Origin: Actinernus sp. WN-2022 | Lineage: Eukaryota > Cnidaria > Anthozoa > Actiniaria > Actinernidae | DNA: 64,000 nucleotides | Direction: 5' to 3' | NCBI GenBank assembly: GCA_030867875.1 | Contig: JAOWCC010001634.1 | Location: forward strand, 101,163,321-101,227,320 | In this document: positions 44,578 to 55,578 of the stretch, piece after piece | Layout of the letters: every line of letters begins with the position of its first letter | Numbering within the stretch: the first letter of the stretch is position 1 | Notes under the pieces: model-generated | What the model was told of the DNA's origin: nothing | The model's database searches: none | Seen by the model: only the letters and a program-made list of their open reading frames with translations | Position numbers and translations under genes: made by a program

Positions 44578-44609
44578 TCTTGTTGAAGGTTAGAATACAT
44601 AGATATATA

Positions 44610-45617
44610 ATGGATGCTAAACTTGCCAATATCTTCTATGGTCCTATGGGCTATTGGAAAGGTTATGCTGCAATTGGTAAGTTATCGGTGGCTGCAAAGG
44701 TATCGGAAGATGTAGCTAAGGGTTGGTTAGAGAAACAAGCCATGTGGCAAATATATCTATCACCACCACACTATATTCCACGACCACATTGGACTGTATC
44801 GAAACCTAATGAAGTTCATCAAGCTGATTTGATCTTTCTACCTCACGATCGACCTGGACGTGGAAGGAAACTATATAAGTATGCTTTGGTGGTAATCGAT
44901 GTAGCTTCTAGATATAAAGAGGCTGAACCCTTAGCATCGAAAGATAGTGGTGAAGTGTCTGCAGCATTTGATCGGATCTACAAACGTAGTCCACTAGAAT
45001 GGCCAAAAACATTGCAAGTCGATCCTGGTAGAGAATTCATGGGACGTATGTCTGAAACATTAGAACTACGTGGTACAAAAGTTCAACGGGGTGAAGCCGG
45101 TCATCATAGGGCACAAAGTTTTGTCGAACGAGCAAATAGAACGATAGCCGAAAGATTATTTGGATATCAATATGCAAAAGAGATGGTACTTACATCTGAA
45201 GGATCGGATGCGCGTAGTAGAGAATGGGTATTGAGGCTTCCTGATGTTATCAAGGCTATGAACAATGAAGTTACTCGACTAACAGGTAAGGAGCCTTCAA
45301 ATTCTATAGAGGCACAACAAGTAAACATAAAGACTCCTACATATTCTAGAATTATTGGATTGAAAGAAAAGCGACTACCATTCGATGTTTTAGTTCGATA
45401 TCTATACTCACCGGGAGAATTGGAGGGTGGAGTAAAACGAGCAACTGATCCTGTATGGAGTTTACAGACATATTATATTTCTCGAAGTGTGGTATCATCG
45501 AATCAACCTGTTCTATACTATTTAGGAAAAGATGCACCAAAGCGAGGGTTCGTTCGTGAAGAGATACAAGTGATACCACCAGATACAGAACTACCACCAA
45601 AAGGTATTCTAAGATAG
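44610..45617 (+). CDS. Retrovirus-like (rve) integrase, 335 aa
   Basis: The start is the ATG at 44,610; the longer frame to 44,580 would need a non-ATG codon. The rve core shows the catalytic triad D73 (HQADLIF), D138 (LQVDPGREF) and E173 (QSFVERANR), with 34 residues between the last two. The usual N-terminal HHCC zinc module is not evident. The C-terminal ~60 residues (YYLGKDAPKRGFVREEIQVI) look like the small beta-barrel DNA-binding domain; no chromodomain is seen. Integrases of this type insert Polintons and create the short target duplication. The frame is intact and ends in a convergent 9-bp overlap with the polymerase gene. Confidence 0.9.
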   Translation: MDAKLANIFYGPMGYWKGYAAIGKLSVAAKVSEDVAKGWLEKQAMWQIYLSPPHYIPRPHWTVSKPNEVHQADLIFLPHDRPGRGRKLYKYALVVIDVASRYKEAEPLASKDSGEVSAAFDRIYKRSPLEWPKTLQVDPGREFMGRMSETLELRGTKVQRGEAGHHRAQSFVERANRTIAERLFGYQYAKEMVLTSEGSDARSREWVLRLPDVIKAMNNEVTRLTGKEPSNSIEAQQVNIKTPTYSRIIGLKEKRLPFDVLVRYLYSPGELEGGVKRATDPVWSLQTYYISRSVVSSNQPVLYYLGKDAPKRGFVREEIQVIPPDTELPPKGILR

Positions 45618-48600
45618 AAGCAAGTCACGAATAAAGTCGTCCATATCTTCATCCTCTGTAATGATGTTTTTACGATTGTAGGATAGTGTATCGATTGCGT
45701 TCAATATTATATTGCTAATAAAATCGGCTACTTCTTCATTATCTGGAAAAAAGTCTCCATGGCCGTAGGCTATTGTATCTATTCCGTTTGCTAAAATACA
45801 TCTCTTACTATCGAATGGTGATAGAGATACTTTGTTCATATGTATACCATACATCTTATGACCTTCACTTCGAAGCATATTCATTCCATGTTTGAATACT
45901 TTCTTATCCATCAAGCACTCTTTATATTGTTCATGACGAATACGATGTTTCACTACTGCCTTCTTGGTACCTTTAGCTTTACGAATCTCATCGCCATCTA
46001 CTCTCAATATAGAATAGAGCTTAGATCGTAGTCCAACATATTCGACTATAGGAATACCTCCACATTCATCTTTCATTTTACCAAGTACTTTCTTGTTGTT
46101 GATACTATACAGCGGATGGTCTTTGCTGTAGTTACTAGTATCATATAGATGTTTATGAGTTGCCATATCTGCATAGATATCTTCAGTTTTAAAGTGTAGT
46201 AATAGACTGTCGGTATCGGTATAAAGTAGATTACATCGTTGCCCATATTGCTTCTTGATCTCGTTGTAGTAGAAGTCATACATCAGATGCTTTGATAGAT
46301 CTAGAATTGACATTCCAACATATATGGGGCGGTTCAGCAATAGCTTACTTTTGTAGTTATGTACCGTGGCAAGATCGTCATCAAAAATTGTAGATCGAGC
46401 ATAACTAGGTTTATTCAATAGACGTTGTAGTTTGTTTCCTTCTGATGCACGCACTAATTGGATATCTACACGCTTACGTAGATTCTCCATTGTTTTTTCA
46501 AATACGCTATTGTTCATCAATTTGTATAGATCCTGCTTGAAGGTGCTCTTCGCTTGTTTTCGTAACTCAGTATTCATTTGTATATATGGTTCCATCCATG
46601 GTGATTGGTCAAACCGTAGTGCCTTATGGATCTTTATCAAACGCATACCAAGAGATAGATACAATTGTAGGTTACGGTAGTGGAGCACATATCGTTCTTT
46701 GTTATATAGATTAGGTACAAGTTTTTCTACTTTCAAAGATCCATTACCTTTATATAGTTCCTCAAATAGATTGGTCTGATACTCTGAGAACAAATCTTTA
46801 TTCACCTGAATTCTCTCGGGAGCTAGTGGATAGTCGTTGTGCGTATCGTGAAGTTCTCGAGGATATTCGAGATCAACTTCAAGGATATAACCCTTATCTG
46901 AATCTATTGCGTGATTGGTTATTTGTTCTTCTGTTGGTGTATACCACTCAAATCCTCCTGTTGGTAAATATTGGCTAATGGCCCATCCATATAAGTTATT
47001 CGCGTCTAGATATAATATGTGGCTATTTGGTTTTTCTGGATCGAAATCCTGTACGTTTTTATTATTCGCTTTGGCATAACGTTGTGATACCATGGATATA
47101 CCACCACGTAGACCTCTCTCGATGAATAGATACATGTCATAGTCAGTTAATAGTTCGAGTTTCACTCCAATTATCTTTAATAAAGCGTCCCATGAAAGTC
47201 CTGGACTCGTATAATAATGTGCAGGATCTAATCCATAGTTTTGCATACATGTAGTACGAAAGTCCTCGAACACATCTGCTAGAAGAAGTACATCAGTTTG
47301 TAGATAAAGATCATGATAATCACCTAATGTCTTACAATCAAATACATTCCAAACTCTTATTGCATGTTCGTAATCTTCATCGGATATGTCCTCTAGAGTT
47401 AGTTTACTATAGAACGCATCTTTAGGTGGTAGAGAAGTCTCTGCAAATCTATCCCACGCATCCATGTACTCATATGGATATACTCCTTTACGAGTTAATA
47501 GATTGGCTTTCTCTTGATTGGATGTATATTTTACAATTTGTTGAAATGTGTCTGATTCTGAACTCGATACCAATGTACTAAGAGATGATGGTAGAAATTG
47601 AAAGCTATCAATGAATCGTAGGTTACCAAGTGAGAATGAAATATATTTCTCCATATTGTTTGGAATACAAGATATCTTACCTAATGTTATGGATATGGAT
47701 TGCATTATTAGGTGAGCATCGTATCCACGAAGATTATGGAATACGACTGGGATGGTAGGAAAATCACGTAATTTTAGATTGCAGGTATTGTGTGCGGCAC
47801 CTCTAAACTCGCCTGTGATGTGGCAATGATCACGTACTTTATCACCAACCAATGGCTTCTGACAGATATGACAAATTGTTGCGCTATTATAAGCCTTATA
47901 GTTTTCCCATGACATGCATAGTGGTTTAGCTTTTTGGGTTTTGATCTTCGCCTCTTCCTCTTGCATACGTTGTAGAAAACGTTCGATAGTATCCCTACCT
48001 CTATATAGTACTGGTGGTTCACTATAACCATCAGAACGTACAACTATATAGCAAAATCCACATGGAATATGTTCTTCCGTTTTAAGCGTGTTGCTCTTCT
48101 TTAGGCCTTGAGCAGGTCCTTCGATCTTAGTGGTTAATGCCTCGAAATCTGCATAGATAATATAGGTTACTTTGAGCTGCTTGTGTATATTCTGGAATGA
48201 GACTTCGTTGTTCTTATTGGTAGGCATTTCAATGCGTATGGCTTTGTCATTGATACCATTACACTCTGTAATATGCTTTTCAAGAAGAGCTTCATTGGAA
48301 TATCCATGCAGACATCGTTCGCAGAAGTGTTTCCTATGTTCGTGCTTTGTCTGATCGAATAGGAGTTTGTTGAAGTCCTTTATCCAGCAATAGTGTTGTT
48401 TACCACTCTTTAGGTCTTCTATAAGTAGTAGATGGATGTACTTCGAAAAGTCTTCTTTGAGATACGATATATGATTAAGCACTTTTCCTTTGGATCCCAT
48501 CCATATACATTAATAGAAATGTTGTTTTGCTTCTCCAAAAGTGGTATTTGCGATATTGGTGTTGGTGAGTCCACCCCCTTGGATTTCACCATATCTATCT

Positions 48601-49174
48601 GATACTTTGATGTCCTCTGAGGATCTTTCTTAACTGGAAACATTGCTGCGCATATCGACCAAAGTGCACAGTGGTTGTCTTTGTTGTTCACATTGATCAC
48701 GGCTTTCTTATTCGCTATTTCTTCAGGTAGTGGTAAATACGAACCTCCACGTAGTGGTTGGTATCTAGCGATGTTTAACCATAGAATATTGACTCTATCT
48801 ACGACCCAATTTGATCCACGACTGATCCACTTCTCAATTTGGTCATATATCTGAGCATGTGCTTCTACTATTACCTCGCGGATACCAGCATCATCGATCA
48901 AAACAGATTGTTTGCTATAAAATGTAGCTGTCTCGTATACGTAACCATCAGGTTTATCAAGTACGAAAGTTATGTTTAAAGCTAATTGGGCCTTAAGGGT
49001 GTTGTGGTTTCGTAGTTCTTCCTTAAACTTTTCGGTAGTTTGTTTACGTACACCGGCAAGGAAAACGGCTGGATCCGCTCCCATAGGATTATCATCAGGA
49101 ATATCCATCTTCCATCCACGTAAATAGTTCTTTAAAGGACGTACTCGAACAAATGTTGGTGTATGCTCAGCCAT
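45609..49174 (-). pseudogene. Protein-primed family-B DNA polymerase, frameshifted
   Basis: The start is ATG 49,174 and the end is 45,609, ~1,190 codons. The N-terminal ~230 residues are in one frame (stop at 48,419). The rest continues in a second frame from about 48,490, with the switch near a ccaaaggaaaag A-rich stretch, so one small indel is probable. The second part has a Cys/His region (HFCERCLHGYSNE), an endonuclease-VII-like motif (CHICQKP ... DHCHITGEFRGAAHNTCN), exonuclease motifs (YADFEAL, HNLRGYDAHLI, TDVLLLADVF), polymerase motif A (YLDANNLYGW), a KLMNNSVFEKTM motif B and motif C (YTDTDS). These define the Polinton polB. A TATA-like tattatat lies just upstream of the start. The catalytic residues I can see are present. 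Confidence 0.9.
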
Positions 49175-49282
49175 GATATAATACCTTATTAACAACACTC
49201 CTCTAATAGGGTGTTAGAATACAATAAATTCACTATAAACCAAGTGTTCGAATAAATGTTAACATATGCAGTACCATGGATG
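49175..49282. promoter_or_regulatory. Polymerase upstream region
   Basis: About 108 bp between the polymerase start and the right terminal repeat. It holds a minus-strand tattatatc box at 49,175-49,185 and a direct copy of the ctctaatagggtgtta motif that also lies in the terminal repeat. Confidence 0.35.
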
Positions 49283-49598
49283 GATATACTGCATAGTAAT
49301 CACTTCTCTAATAGGGTGTTAAAATGTAAAAATACAATGAACAAAATAGTACAACGAAACTGCTCCAATCCGGAAAAAAGCTGTAGAAACCGATTACTTA
49401 ATATAATTTATAAATACAATAAATGAACTATAGTAGTATCGTAACTGGCGTGTTCTGGCGCACGTTGTATTTTTGTTTTGTTTTTTCATCTAATGGACCC
49501 CGAACGAAGTGAGGGCTGAACGAAGTGAGGATGTCCATTAGATGAAAAAACAACAACAAAATACAACGTGCGCCAGAACCGCCAATTACTATACTACT
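49283..49598. repeat. Polinton right terminal inverted repeat
   Basis: Reverse complement of the left repeat and the same length (316 bp). Its internal hairpin spans 49,453-49,578. Just inside, at ~49,200-49,222, a second copy of the ctctaatagggtgtta motif occurs in direct orientation, so the edge of the repeat is partly duplicated. Confidence 0.95.
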
Positions 49599-51440
49599 TA
49601 AGCTTTATTTGTATTCGCCATGTTTGTGTCCCAGAGAGGGACACAAATACAAAGTACTGTAAAATTGTCGTATATGCATGCATTTGGCCCACAGAGCCGT
49701 TAGGAAATAATCTAATGTTCCAAAATTTGGGTTATATTAAGTGTGTAGAACTCTACAAGGACCAAGATGTTGTGTTTGATTTATCCTGATGCAAACCAAT
49801 TTTGCGATCGCGTGTCATGACGATAAAAACCACCAATTGCAAACATTTCAGAATTCCAATGCAGGACACGACATCAAAGTCGAACTGAAAATGTTTGCGT
49901 TTCCCTTATCCCTGCAACCAAAAAAGAAGGGCCGTGACAAGGCAAATGCGGAACAGAAACGAAAAAATATATACAAATTAAGTCACTAACAAGTAAAAAT
50001 GGTAACGAGGAAACGAAAATCCGGGACGCATTTTTTTTACGATCGACCGTTCGGGACGCGGGACAAACCCAGGACTGTCCCACAGAACCGGCACGGTTGG
50101 CAAGTATCTTCCTACTAGGATAGACGCCACCAGGAGCTGCCCGATGTCATATACAACGTTTTTTCTAACCGCAGGTGGTAAGGTGATAGTGACGGGTGAA
50201 GTGGAGAGGGTGGCGGGGGAGGGGGGGGGGGGGGGGGGGGGGGGTTCTTCAAGGTATAAAGGGTAGGGGTGACCGTCGGAAAACCTCGAAAAATACCAAA
50301 CCGTGAAAAATTTACCACCCTAAAATGTACCTCATGGTCTAAAAATCACCCTGAAAAATGAATTTCGCTTGGACAACCCCTAAAAATACTAAATGGGTGA
50401 TTTCAAACCCTAAAAATACGACGATCACCTCTACCAGCCGAATATAGGAAGAACCCCCACCCTCCCGGGGGAGAGAGTATCGCCACTTCCCCTCAGGCTG
50501 CTCTCCCTCCTGTAGTCCAACACACTGAAAATGGTCGGATGCAATCATTGCACTTCATGACCATCTGGTTTCTGGCACAAACCGATACAGTTGGAATTTT
50601 TGAGCGACCCACGCTGGAACTTTGATGGTCCACGGTTGCTGAATACAATATACTGTATTTCCCCATGGTAAATGGCGTTTTTGAATAGAAACGAGGAATA
50701 AAATAGCGATCGCCACCTCGGCACGTGACGGCCACATGGAATGAAGTAGGATGAAGGCTGGGCTCGAATGTAAACTTTGATAGTACACGTACGTGAAGCA
50801 AATCGAGTCAAATCCCCGACCCCCTGGGGCCACAAAAACTGAATTAAGTGTTCCCGAGTACGGATTCGCGGTTTTAGAGTGTTTTTAAGGACGATTTGGA
50901 AAGGGTCTTCGTTTTATTGTTTTTTTGGGGGGGGGGGGGGGGGGGGTTAAACTATAAATCGAAGACCTTGATTATTTTATTACTATTAATAAAATTGGTT
51001 CCTTAGCGGTGTGAGGTGGTTTGACGAGGTTTCGTGATTTTACAGGATGGTGGAACCAGATAAATTAAAAGGGGGATCTTCGTTTTTGGGTCTTCGATCC
51101 CTGTCTTCAATTTATAGGCACCCGTCCTACACAATGCACCCGCGTTCGTATATTTTAAATGAAATCGACTCTTTCACAACATCGACAATAATGTGTGAAC
51201 GTTTGAGCAATTCTATGGTTTTGTTTGTTTGACGAGCTCCCTTTGTATGTGATTAGATAATGATCATGAATTTCTGGGAAATCCTAGCTGACTCCCAGAT
51301 TCGAAATCCTGGAGTAGCACGGAGATCTATATTCTGATTGCATTATCAGCAATGCGTCAGTCTCTTGGCTGGGACACCTTAGAAACACGTAGATACTTAG
51401 ATGCCATGCACTACTATGATGTGCAAAAGTGTAAAAAATA
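49599..51440. other. Non-coding stretch with poly-G tracts
   Basis: No gene was supported; the short frames lack any domain. Two G-runs occur, one at 50,218-50,244 (about 27 bp with one A) and one at ~50,929-50,946. Some paragraphs (for example 50,280-50,420) have repeats of ctaaaaat(a)c type, suggesting decayed repeats. Confidence 0.5.
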
Positions 51441-51449
51441 TAGTTAACT

Positions 51450-51680
51450 TATACTTCCCTAGTTCTTTACAATATTCTGATTATAGAACTCGCTCATACC
51501 ATCCATACAAGTTTAGACATATTTCTACCCATGCATATAAATGCTTATAAGTTCTCTTTTTTTCCTCGTATAATACCTTTATGGAATGCATTACCACTAT
51601 CTGCTGTCACGGCAGCAAACGCAGCCATCATTCCAAAGGGAAGCTTTTCCAGTGGTTATAGAATCTACTAACTTCTATCT
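51450..51680 (+). pseudogene. LINE RT tail fragment
   Basis: In one frame near 51,490-51,545 the DNA reads RSYHPYKFRHISTHAYK. After a frame change it reads YKFSFFPRIIPLWNALPLSA, the typical end of CR1/L2-like reverse transcriptases (xFFPRxIPLWNxLP). The upstream domain is missing. A short decayed LINE 3' end. Confidence 0.65.
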
Positions 51681-51908
51681 ATTTAATACGAAACAAGTAA
51701 TATATATTATAGACTTGAACTTTGGAGTGACTTCGCTTAACCCGATGAAATTGATGGTGAAATAGTGGATGGTTTAGATTTTATCGAACCGTTCCTTGTT
51801 TTCAATAAAAGTAGATGCTGGTTGTTGGATATCTTTCAAGGGATAAGTGAAACCACTTCATTGTGCTACGTTTACTCTAAGTTATATTAATAATTTATCT
51901 GTTGTTAT

Positions 51909-52196
51909 TTGAAGTACTATAATATTTATTTATTATTTATGTATTTATTTTGCCATCGACCCATCGCCCAGAATGCCGCGACATACATCCGGGACATTTT
52001 TACGGGCAAGAGCGCTAAGTTCAAAAGCTATGCAACGAGTCTTAACGCAAACAATAGAGTAAATGGCCTAGAACTCTTGAAGGGGGCTACGGATTCGCTT
52101 ATTTTTCGGAAAAGAAAAGTTGGTAGTAGGACAAAATCCACAGGTTTTGTAGAAGAGATGTCAATTAAGAATTTGCGACTAAGAATAAATTCTTAG
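51909..52196 (+). other. Open frame of 95 codons, unrecognised
   Basis: A hydrophobic, aromatic-rich start is followed by a polar segment (NAATYIRDIFTGKSAKFKSY). No known family. It may be chance or an exon remnant, and there is no splice evidence I can defend. Confidence 0.15.
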
Positions 52197-52439
52197 AGTG
52201 AATAAAAGCTTTATCGGTTTTGACTTCAAAATCGGTTATTTTTAATATTTTTTGAGTGGACCATGGACTTTAAGGTCGATTTTCTCATCAAAGAATGACA
52301 TTATTACACCAAAATCCACGGGAAAAGTTAGTTTGGTATCTTGGGAACTAGTAGCCGTTTTTTCGTTGAAATCTGAAGGCTGTTAGTTCTATCGAAATCA
52401 ACATTTCTAGAACACATTTTGCTAACAGAAATTCGCTTG

Positions 52440-52713
52440 CTAAATTTGAATATTAAATATTCCCACAACAATCTTTCTCCATTATATCTGAGAAAGATTT
52501 TAATAATACTTCTAATGTCCACTCCTACAATCTGAGAAATTCTGAAATTAACTTGCATATTCCAAGACCTAAGTCAGAAGCAGCAAAATGTGGCCTTCAC
52601 TACAGGGGGTCTGTCCTCTGGAATAAAATCCCTGTGGAAGCAAGAGATCAAACTAGTCTAAATGGTTTTAAATCACGCCTATTAAATAAGACAATATTTG
52701 ATAAATTACTGTA
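52440..52713 (+). pseudogene. LINE RT C-terminal fragment
   Basis: The frame reads YNLRNSEINLHIPRPKS and then CGLHYRGSVLWNKIPVEARD, ending at TAA 52,711-52,713. This is the classic tail of CR1/L2-like elements (YNLRNS ... SVLWNxIP). No catalytic part is present. It is independent of the fragment at 51.5 kb. Confidence 0.75.
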
Positions 52714-53153
52714 AATTAAGTTATTCTATGAAATTTATTGTAGGAAATTTATTGTAGGACTAATAGTAGTAGGTTTTGAATGTATACATAGTAATAATTA
52801 TAATGATTCTTATGTAAATTTTACTTTTTATTTCATTTACATGTAGTATTGTAATTAAGCTTAAAGTGCCTATAACCCCAAAAAAGTTACGATTTCAGAT
52901 CAATCTTATAAGTATTCTAAGCAACTTCCCGAAAAAATAATGCTTTTAAAGCATTTGTAAATTTTTTAAGCCTTTTGAAAGATGAGAGCCGTGAACTTTT
53001 ACCGTCAGCTTAGCGACTTGGTGGGGTCTGGGACTAGTTACGTCATAGTAGGGAGCCATGTCACGTGATAAAGGCTTCTGTCATATACTTCTGGTTCGTT
53101 CTTTCTTATTTGCGTCGCAAGTTCTGTAATTTTCTGCTGGACTTTTTGACAAA

Positions 53154-53361
53154 ATGTCTTCGTCAGGCTCCGAATCTGAAGACAGTTGTTCATCGGACAA
53201 TTCCGAGCTAAATTTTATCAACTATGAGCTTGAAGCAGAAGAATCTGCCGGCGAAGAGAGCGGACGGCGCGGTGAGCCACTCGCCGATGAAGAATGGGTT
53301 AACAGAGTGCAGACGGAGACCTCCAGAATCGGTTGGAAGGCCTCGAACGAAGGAAAAGCTG
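53154..53361 (+). CDS. First exon of a P2X7-like (C-terminal-domain) gene
   Basis: ATG at 53,154 opens a Ser/Glu-rich N-terminus (SSGSESEDSCSSDNSE) followed by REGEPLADEEW-like text (GRRGEPLADEEWVNRV). The frame reaches a strong splice donor (GCTG|GTGAGTT) at 53,361, leaving phase 1. Cnidarian genomes have many proteins with this start and a C-terminal Cys-rich region labelled P2X7-like. The true role of these proteins is unknown. A matching last exon lies at 54,402. The middle, Cys-rich exon was not found, so the gene may be broken. Confidence 0.4.
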
Positions 53362-54401
53362 GTGAGTTAAACTGTCCAAAATGAAAATAAGTTATCATAG
53401 CCCTTCATGGGCTTCCCGTGGCCGTGGTCTCCCAAAAAAACATTGCAGGATGCCAAAAGAATCCAGTGATCCTTGCAATCGCAACAATCATATAACTTAT
53501 AAGCCTTTATTTTACTTGTAAGAATCGCTATAAATGAAGATACGATAAACAGTTTCCTAATATCGTTTTTACAGGAACTAGTTGTCTGTCGTATCCTAAT
53601 ATCGTAATTCCTCTTATATTTACCCTTTTCGGAATTTACTTTTTTGATAATATTTTACAGTTCGTGGAAATTCAGTGTGCACCATATTGGCCCTCTCAAT
53701 TGAGAAACAATGCACCAACTATATATGTTTTAGCGGGAAACATCCCACAATGGCACATCCTAGATCCAACACTGCATATTAATATGTAAGCAAAGATTTA
53801 TACCAGGCATTAATAATGCTCAATAATGACCAAGGTATGAATTGAAATCCCGTGTTTAGTCTGACCAGGAAAGTGGAAGGTTTATCAGAGTATTTTGATC
53901 TATCGTGCATGTTAATTAAAAATAGTAGCTCTCGCAAGCAACCACACTGGGAATCAGGAAAAGGTGCTCATAACTAGTCAGAACTGGAATCAGCAGTAGT
54001 TGCTCGCTTATGAGAGCTTGCACACACCACACCCATGGGGATACATATATAGTGCGACTGATATCACAGTATACAATACTGTACTACTCTACTGTAACAG
54101 CATGAGTGTCAGATATAATAAGACTATTGTTGCAAAATGCTAGTGCATATTTATATTTAGTTGACTCATTGCACAGTCTGGGATCATGTCTCTGGAGTGG
54201 TTACTTACAAGAGTTTAAAAACAAAGAAAAATTCCAAAGGTGGTGGTATGCGCGGTGGTCACTAATGAGAGTGGCTGGTTACTACAGAGCACAAGAGTGG
54301 TCTCTGAGGGGAGCTGGTCACCTACAAGGGCAGTTTCACAAAGGGCTTCAACTGTATCAAACAAGTAATTGGTGCTAACATATAAACTTCTTTATTTACA
54401 G
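53362..54401. other. Presumed intron of the P2X7-like gene
   Basis: AT-rich DNA without a supported exon. An acceptor-like ttttacag at ~53,660 is followed by a short frame that does not match the expected Cys-rich exon. Confidence 0.3.
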
Positions 54402-54585
54402 ATTTCTACGAGTTGTCTCATACAGAGAGTACATCCAGTTAGTCTACGGTTATCTGGGCAACAATAGAATTCCTCTACTAGCATGTGCATATGACACAAT
54501 CAAAAATTCAATGCTGGGAAAGAAACCTTCACTGGATTTGAAGAAGATGAAGATGGAAGTACTTCATAACTTATATAAACTTTAA
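54402..54585 (+). pseudogene. Last exon of the P2X7-like gene
   Basis: After a good acceptor (tttatttacag|attt) the frame reads FLRVVSYREYIQLVYGYLGN and then NRIPLLACAYDTIKNS, ending in TAA. The RxVxYRxxxxxxxGYLGxxxRxxxPxC pattern is the C-terminal signature of cnidarian P2X7-like proteins, although the usual Pro-Ser-Cys is altered to LLAC. This exon needs phase 2 at its start while exon 1 ends in phase 1, so a middle exon is missing or unrecognised. Confidence 0.45.
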
Positions 54586-54597
54586 GGAGAACAACAA

Positions 54598-55288
54598 TGA
54601 ACAGTCAAACTTTCAGTGCCATTGGCCACTTTTGATATAGGGCTTCACTGGTCACATACAAATGATTCAATACATGTACAAGGCTCTGGGTAATAATGTG
54701 CAGTGATTAATGAAATAACAATAATGAATTTAATTATGCTCCAGAACCTTTGTGTGTGAGAAGTGAAGCATATATCGAATGTGGGCTATTAACCTACATG
54801 TATGTCCATATTGCCATTCATAACTACCAGTATTATTTTCAATGGTTTATTGCATCACTATTATGTATACATTTTATTTGTACTGTATACAATGTACATG
54901 CAAATTTTATGTTCCAGGGCACGACAAATGAAAAAAAGCAGTGTGCTTGCTGGGTTTAGTAGCCTAAAGCTCTAGGGAGCTGGTCCGAATTAGGAAGCTT
55001 TTAAATTGCAAAGTAAATTACCTGAGTCATACAAAAAGAAGCAAAATGTTACTTGCCCATTCAGGCAACCTGTGAACAGGAATCACTACCCTGACAAGCA
55101 AAACTACTAGCCCTGGGCTATTGGAAAGCACTTGCATCGCACCCTGTGTTCCTTTCTATAATTTTACACAAATTTTGAAAATAGGATTATAATATTAAAA
55201 TTTAAATGTTTGAGTAGTAAATTGGAAAACAGTAAAATCTGACTAACCCCTTTTACAAGATGGACATGTTTTCAATGCTCTGGCCTAA
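54598..55288. other. Non-coding stretch
   Basis: AT-rich, with no domain in any frame. Nothing else can be supported. Confidence 0.4.
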
Positions 55289-55578
55289 CCTTAAAGGAAC
55301 CGTGTCATGGTGAGAGACCATTGCATTAGATGTCCGGGCCGGACACACTCATTATCAGAGATTCTCATATGAAGTGACGAACCTCGTGCACATGTGGGAT
55401 GGTAAAAATCAAAGCAAATATTCAAAAATGACTAATAAACTGTGTAAATATACATTATTCAAGTGAAATAATGAACATACTTTCAATCAAGCATTGAAGG
55501 AGGGGGTTGAACTGTTTTAACCCACCAATCGAACACTGACTCCATACATGCATAGTACCGTGACATAGCCCCTTTAAG
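55289..55578. mobile_element. MITE-like element, ~290 bp
   Basis: The left end cttaaaggaaccgtgtcatggt and the right end accgtgacatagcccctttaag are imperfect inverted repeats of ~22 bp. No coding capacity. The internal part has no other symmetry I can see. Confidence 0.55.

Larger units (their letters stand above)
30633..49598. mobile_element. Polinton/Maverick element (18.97 kb)
   Basis: Terminal inverted repeats of 316 bp bound the element, which starts AGTAG and ends CTACT, as Polintons do. Left flank ttaagc and right flank taagc(t) give a 5-6-bp target duplication, (T)TAAGC. The interior carries the Polinton core: family-B DNA polymerase, retrovirus-like integrase, double-jelly-roll capsid protein, packaging ATPase and a penton-like protein. 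It also carries several proteins of unknown role, a TFIIB-like factor, a Cys-rich protein and an F-box/ankyrin-like protein. An adenovirus-type protease was not found. At least four genes are interrupted, so this copy is probably not autonomous. Some lesions could be assembly errors in homopolymers. Confidence 0.93.

Noticed and set aside
50115..50835. Overlapping minus-strand frames of 67-102 codons
   Set aside because: They include translated poly-G (Pro runs) and overlap each other in three frames; no domain is seen.
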